64,000 nt of DNA, from the NCBI RefSeq assembly GCF_000948975.2, contig NZ_CP059736.1, forward strand, positions 1 through 64,000, given 5' to 3'. The position numbers were made by a program, and so were the translations under genes. A model generated the notes under the pieces. It was not told where the DNA came from. It saw only the letters and a list, made by a program, of their open reading frames with translations, and did not search any database. This stretch comes from Thalassomonas actiniarum (lineage in GTDB: Bacteria; Pseudomonadota; Gammaproteobacteria; Enterobacterales; Alteromonadaceae). This document shows positions 63,175-64,000 of this stretch, one piece after another; position 1 is the stretch's first letter, and each line of letters begins with the position of its first letter.

Positions 63175-64000
63175 TTAATTTTTAGGTACGATACTGATAA
63201 TCAAAGGGGCTTTTGGTGACACTGTGTATTCAACCGCACCAATATCCGGCAATGAACCTCTCGGGTTGCCTAAAAAGTCTGTGGCCGGAATGGCGACACC
63301 GCCTACACTCCCTTGATAACCCTGGTTATAAGCCGGTGACTGGCTATCCTTCGGATAAGGCCTGTTTGCTTCAAGCTCCATGGTCTTAATATCGTAAGCC
63401 GTGTGGCGGATATTGGGATCTACCCTTAAAAAGTGAGGGTTGGTGGCTATGCTGTAATCGGCATCATTAAAATAGGTCGGCATATTATTTTCATCCCTGT
63501 TAGTGACGATAGTACAAAATCCTTCATTGGCGTTATCCCCGGTTGGGACATTGTTGTTAAACGCATTACAGGGCTCGCCGAAGTTTTTCACCTGATGGAT
63601 AATATTGTTGTGAACCTGACGGTTGGGGAAATTTAGCCCTTCTTTATGGAAATACAAGCAGCTGTTTTGCGCATCTCCCGGCGTTTCGTCGATCAAACCA
63701 TAAAAAATATTGTTAACCGCATACAATGACTGATTATCAATACCCATTTTCAGCCGGTCATTTGCAGAGATGATGCAGTCACCTTCAGAAATCAGGGTAT
63801 TGTTCAAAAGTACGCTTTTATCATCGGCGGCCGCCCAGCCAACAATGACTGCCGTGCCGGCGGCGCGACAGTGTTCACCGTTGGCGCCTAGTGCCGCATC
63901 CTGATCAGTGTTCCAGCCACAGTTGGAAATAATCACGTTGTTAACCAGTTCGGCATTGCCGGTGAGTTTTAACTGGTTGCCGCCGTTACCTTCAATACGG
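63175..64000 (-). CDS. Right-handed beta-helix surface protein, C-terminal end, partial
   Basis: The frame is open to the right edge, so at least 275 residues are coded and the start is outside. The sequence shows short parallel-beta-helix coils with N ladders (RIEGNGGNQLKL, NELVNNVIISNCGWN, LLNNTLISEGD, AVNNIFYGLI) ending in a typical choice-of-anchor end SPAYNQGYQG ... TDFLGNPRGSLPDIGAVEY. Such proteins are exported and bind or cleave polysaccharide or stay cell-bound. No signal peptide or anchor can be seen here. Confidence 0.75.
   Translation of the reverse strand, partial: RIEGNGGNQLKLTGNAELVNNVIISNCGWNTDQDAALGANGEHCRAAGTAVIVGWAAADDKSVLLNNTLISEGDCIISANDRLKMGIDNQSLYAVNNIFYGLIDETPGDAQNSCLYFHKEGLNFPNRQVHNNIIHQVKNFGEPCNAFNNNVPTGDNANEGFCTIVTNRDENNMPTYFNDADYSIATNPHFLRVDPNIRHTAYDIKTMELEANRPYPKDSQSPAYNQGYQGSVGGVAIPATDFLGNPRGSLPDIGAVEYTVSPKAPLIISIVPKN

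Overview
The window comes from a marine gammaproteobacterium, most likely an alteromonad of the Colwelliaceae/Thalassomonas kind. This is inferred from gene content and style: speA-speB, nhaR-nhaA, a rimK operon, a TonB receptor, many LysR regulators, a non-ribosomal peptide synthetase and moderately AT-rich DNA. I found no rRNA, no tRNA, no CRISPR array and no complete insertion sequence.

Layout. 1-8.2 kb: the end of a peptide synthetase (A-PCP-TE), then a large FtsX/MacB-type permease, its ATPase, an NtrC-type regulator and its histidine kinase. A well-formed sigma-54 promoter lies just upstream of the permease, so the regulator probably drives the exporter. A decayed copy of the kinase C-terminus lies between the synthetase and the permease. 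8.6-24.2 kb: a defence island. It holds a tyrosine recombinase, a BrnT/BrnA toxin-antitoxin pair, a Wadjet/Mks-type SMC operon (order D-C-A-B) with a divergent WYL regulator, and a short type II CBASS operon (YdjM-like protein, CD-NTase, stand-alone E2, 2TM-SAVED effector, small repeat protein). Divergent from CBASS is a three-gene module (sigma-like protein, unknown helical protein, ImmA/IrrE metallopeptidase). The gap between them is a 100-bp tandem repeat carrying a perfect palindrome. A SymE-type toxin with a probable antisense RNA closes the island.

24.4-36.8 kb: a frameshifted class 3 lipase with an anchored partner, a tandem Usp protein, an MgtE magnesium transporter, a LysR-controlled rimK / deacylase / RimB-like operon, envelope genes (MlaC-like, MscS-like, PsiE-like) and a deletion scar joining tamA to the end of tamB. 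37-42.8 kb: speA-speB (putrescine from arginine), a MITE-like repeat, a class II amidotransferase and a set of small genes including a MaoP (DUF413) homologue. 43.5-55.8 kb: an IS3 remnant, a FAD monooxygenase with divergent LysR, a TonB receptor, a pentapeptide-repeat gene fused to a dead symE tail, a TPR histidine kinase with OmpR-type partner, another LysR and a second intact symE.

55.9-64 kb: a three-gene operon with a CesT-like type III chaperone and an 872-residue probable effector carrying a papain-like Cys-His-Asn signature, then nhaR/nhaA, a small exported protein, and the end of a beta-helix surface protein running off the right edge.

The best candidates for an undescribed system are the sigma-like/helical/ImmA module facing the CBASS operon and the orphan chaperone-effector operon. 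All functional calls rest on motifs and family recall from the sequence; no database search was run.
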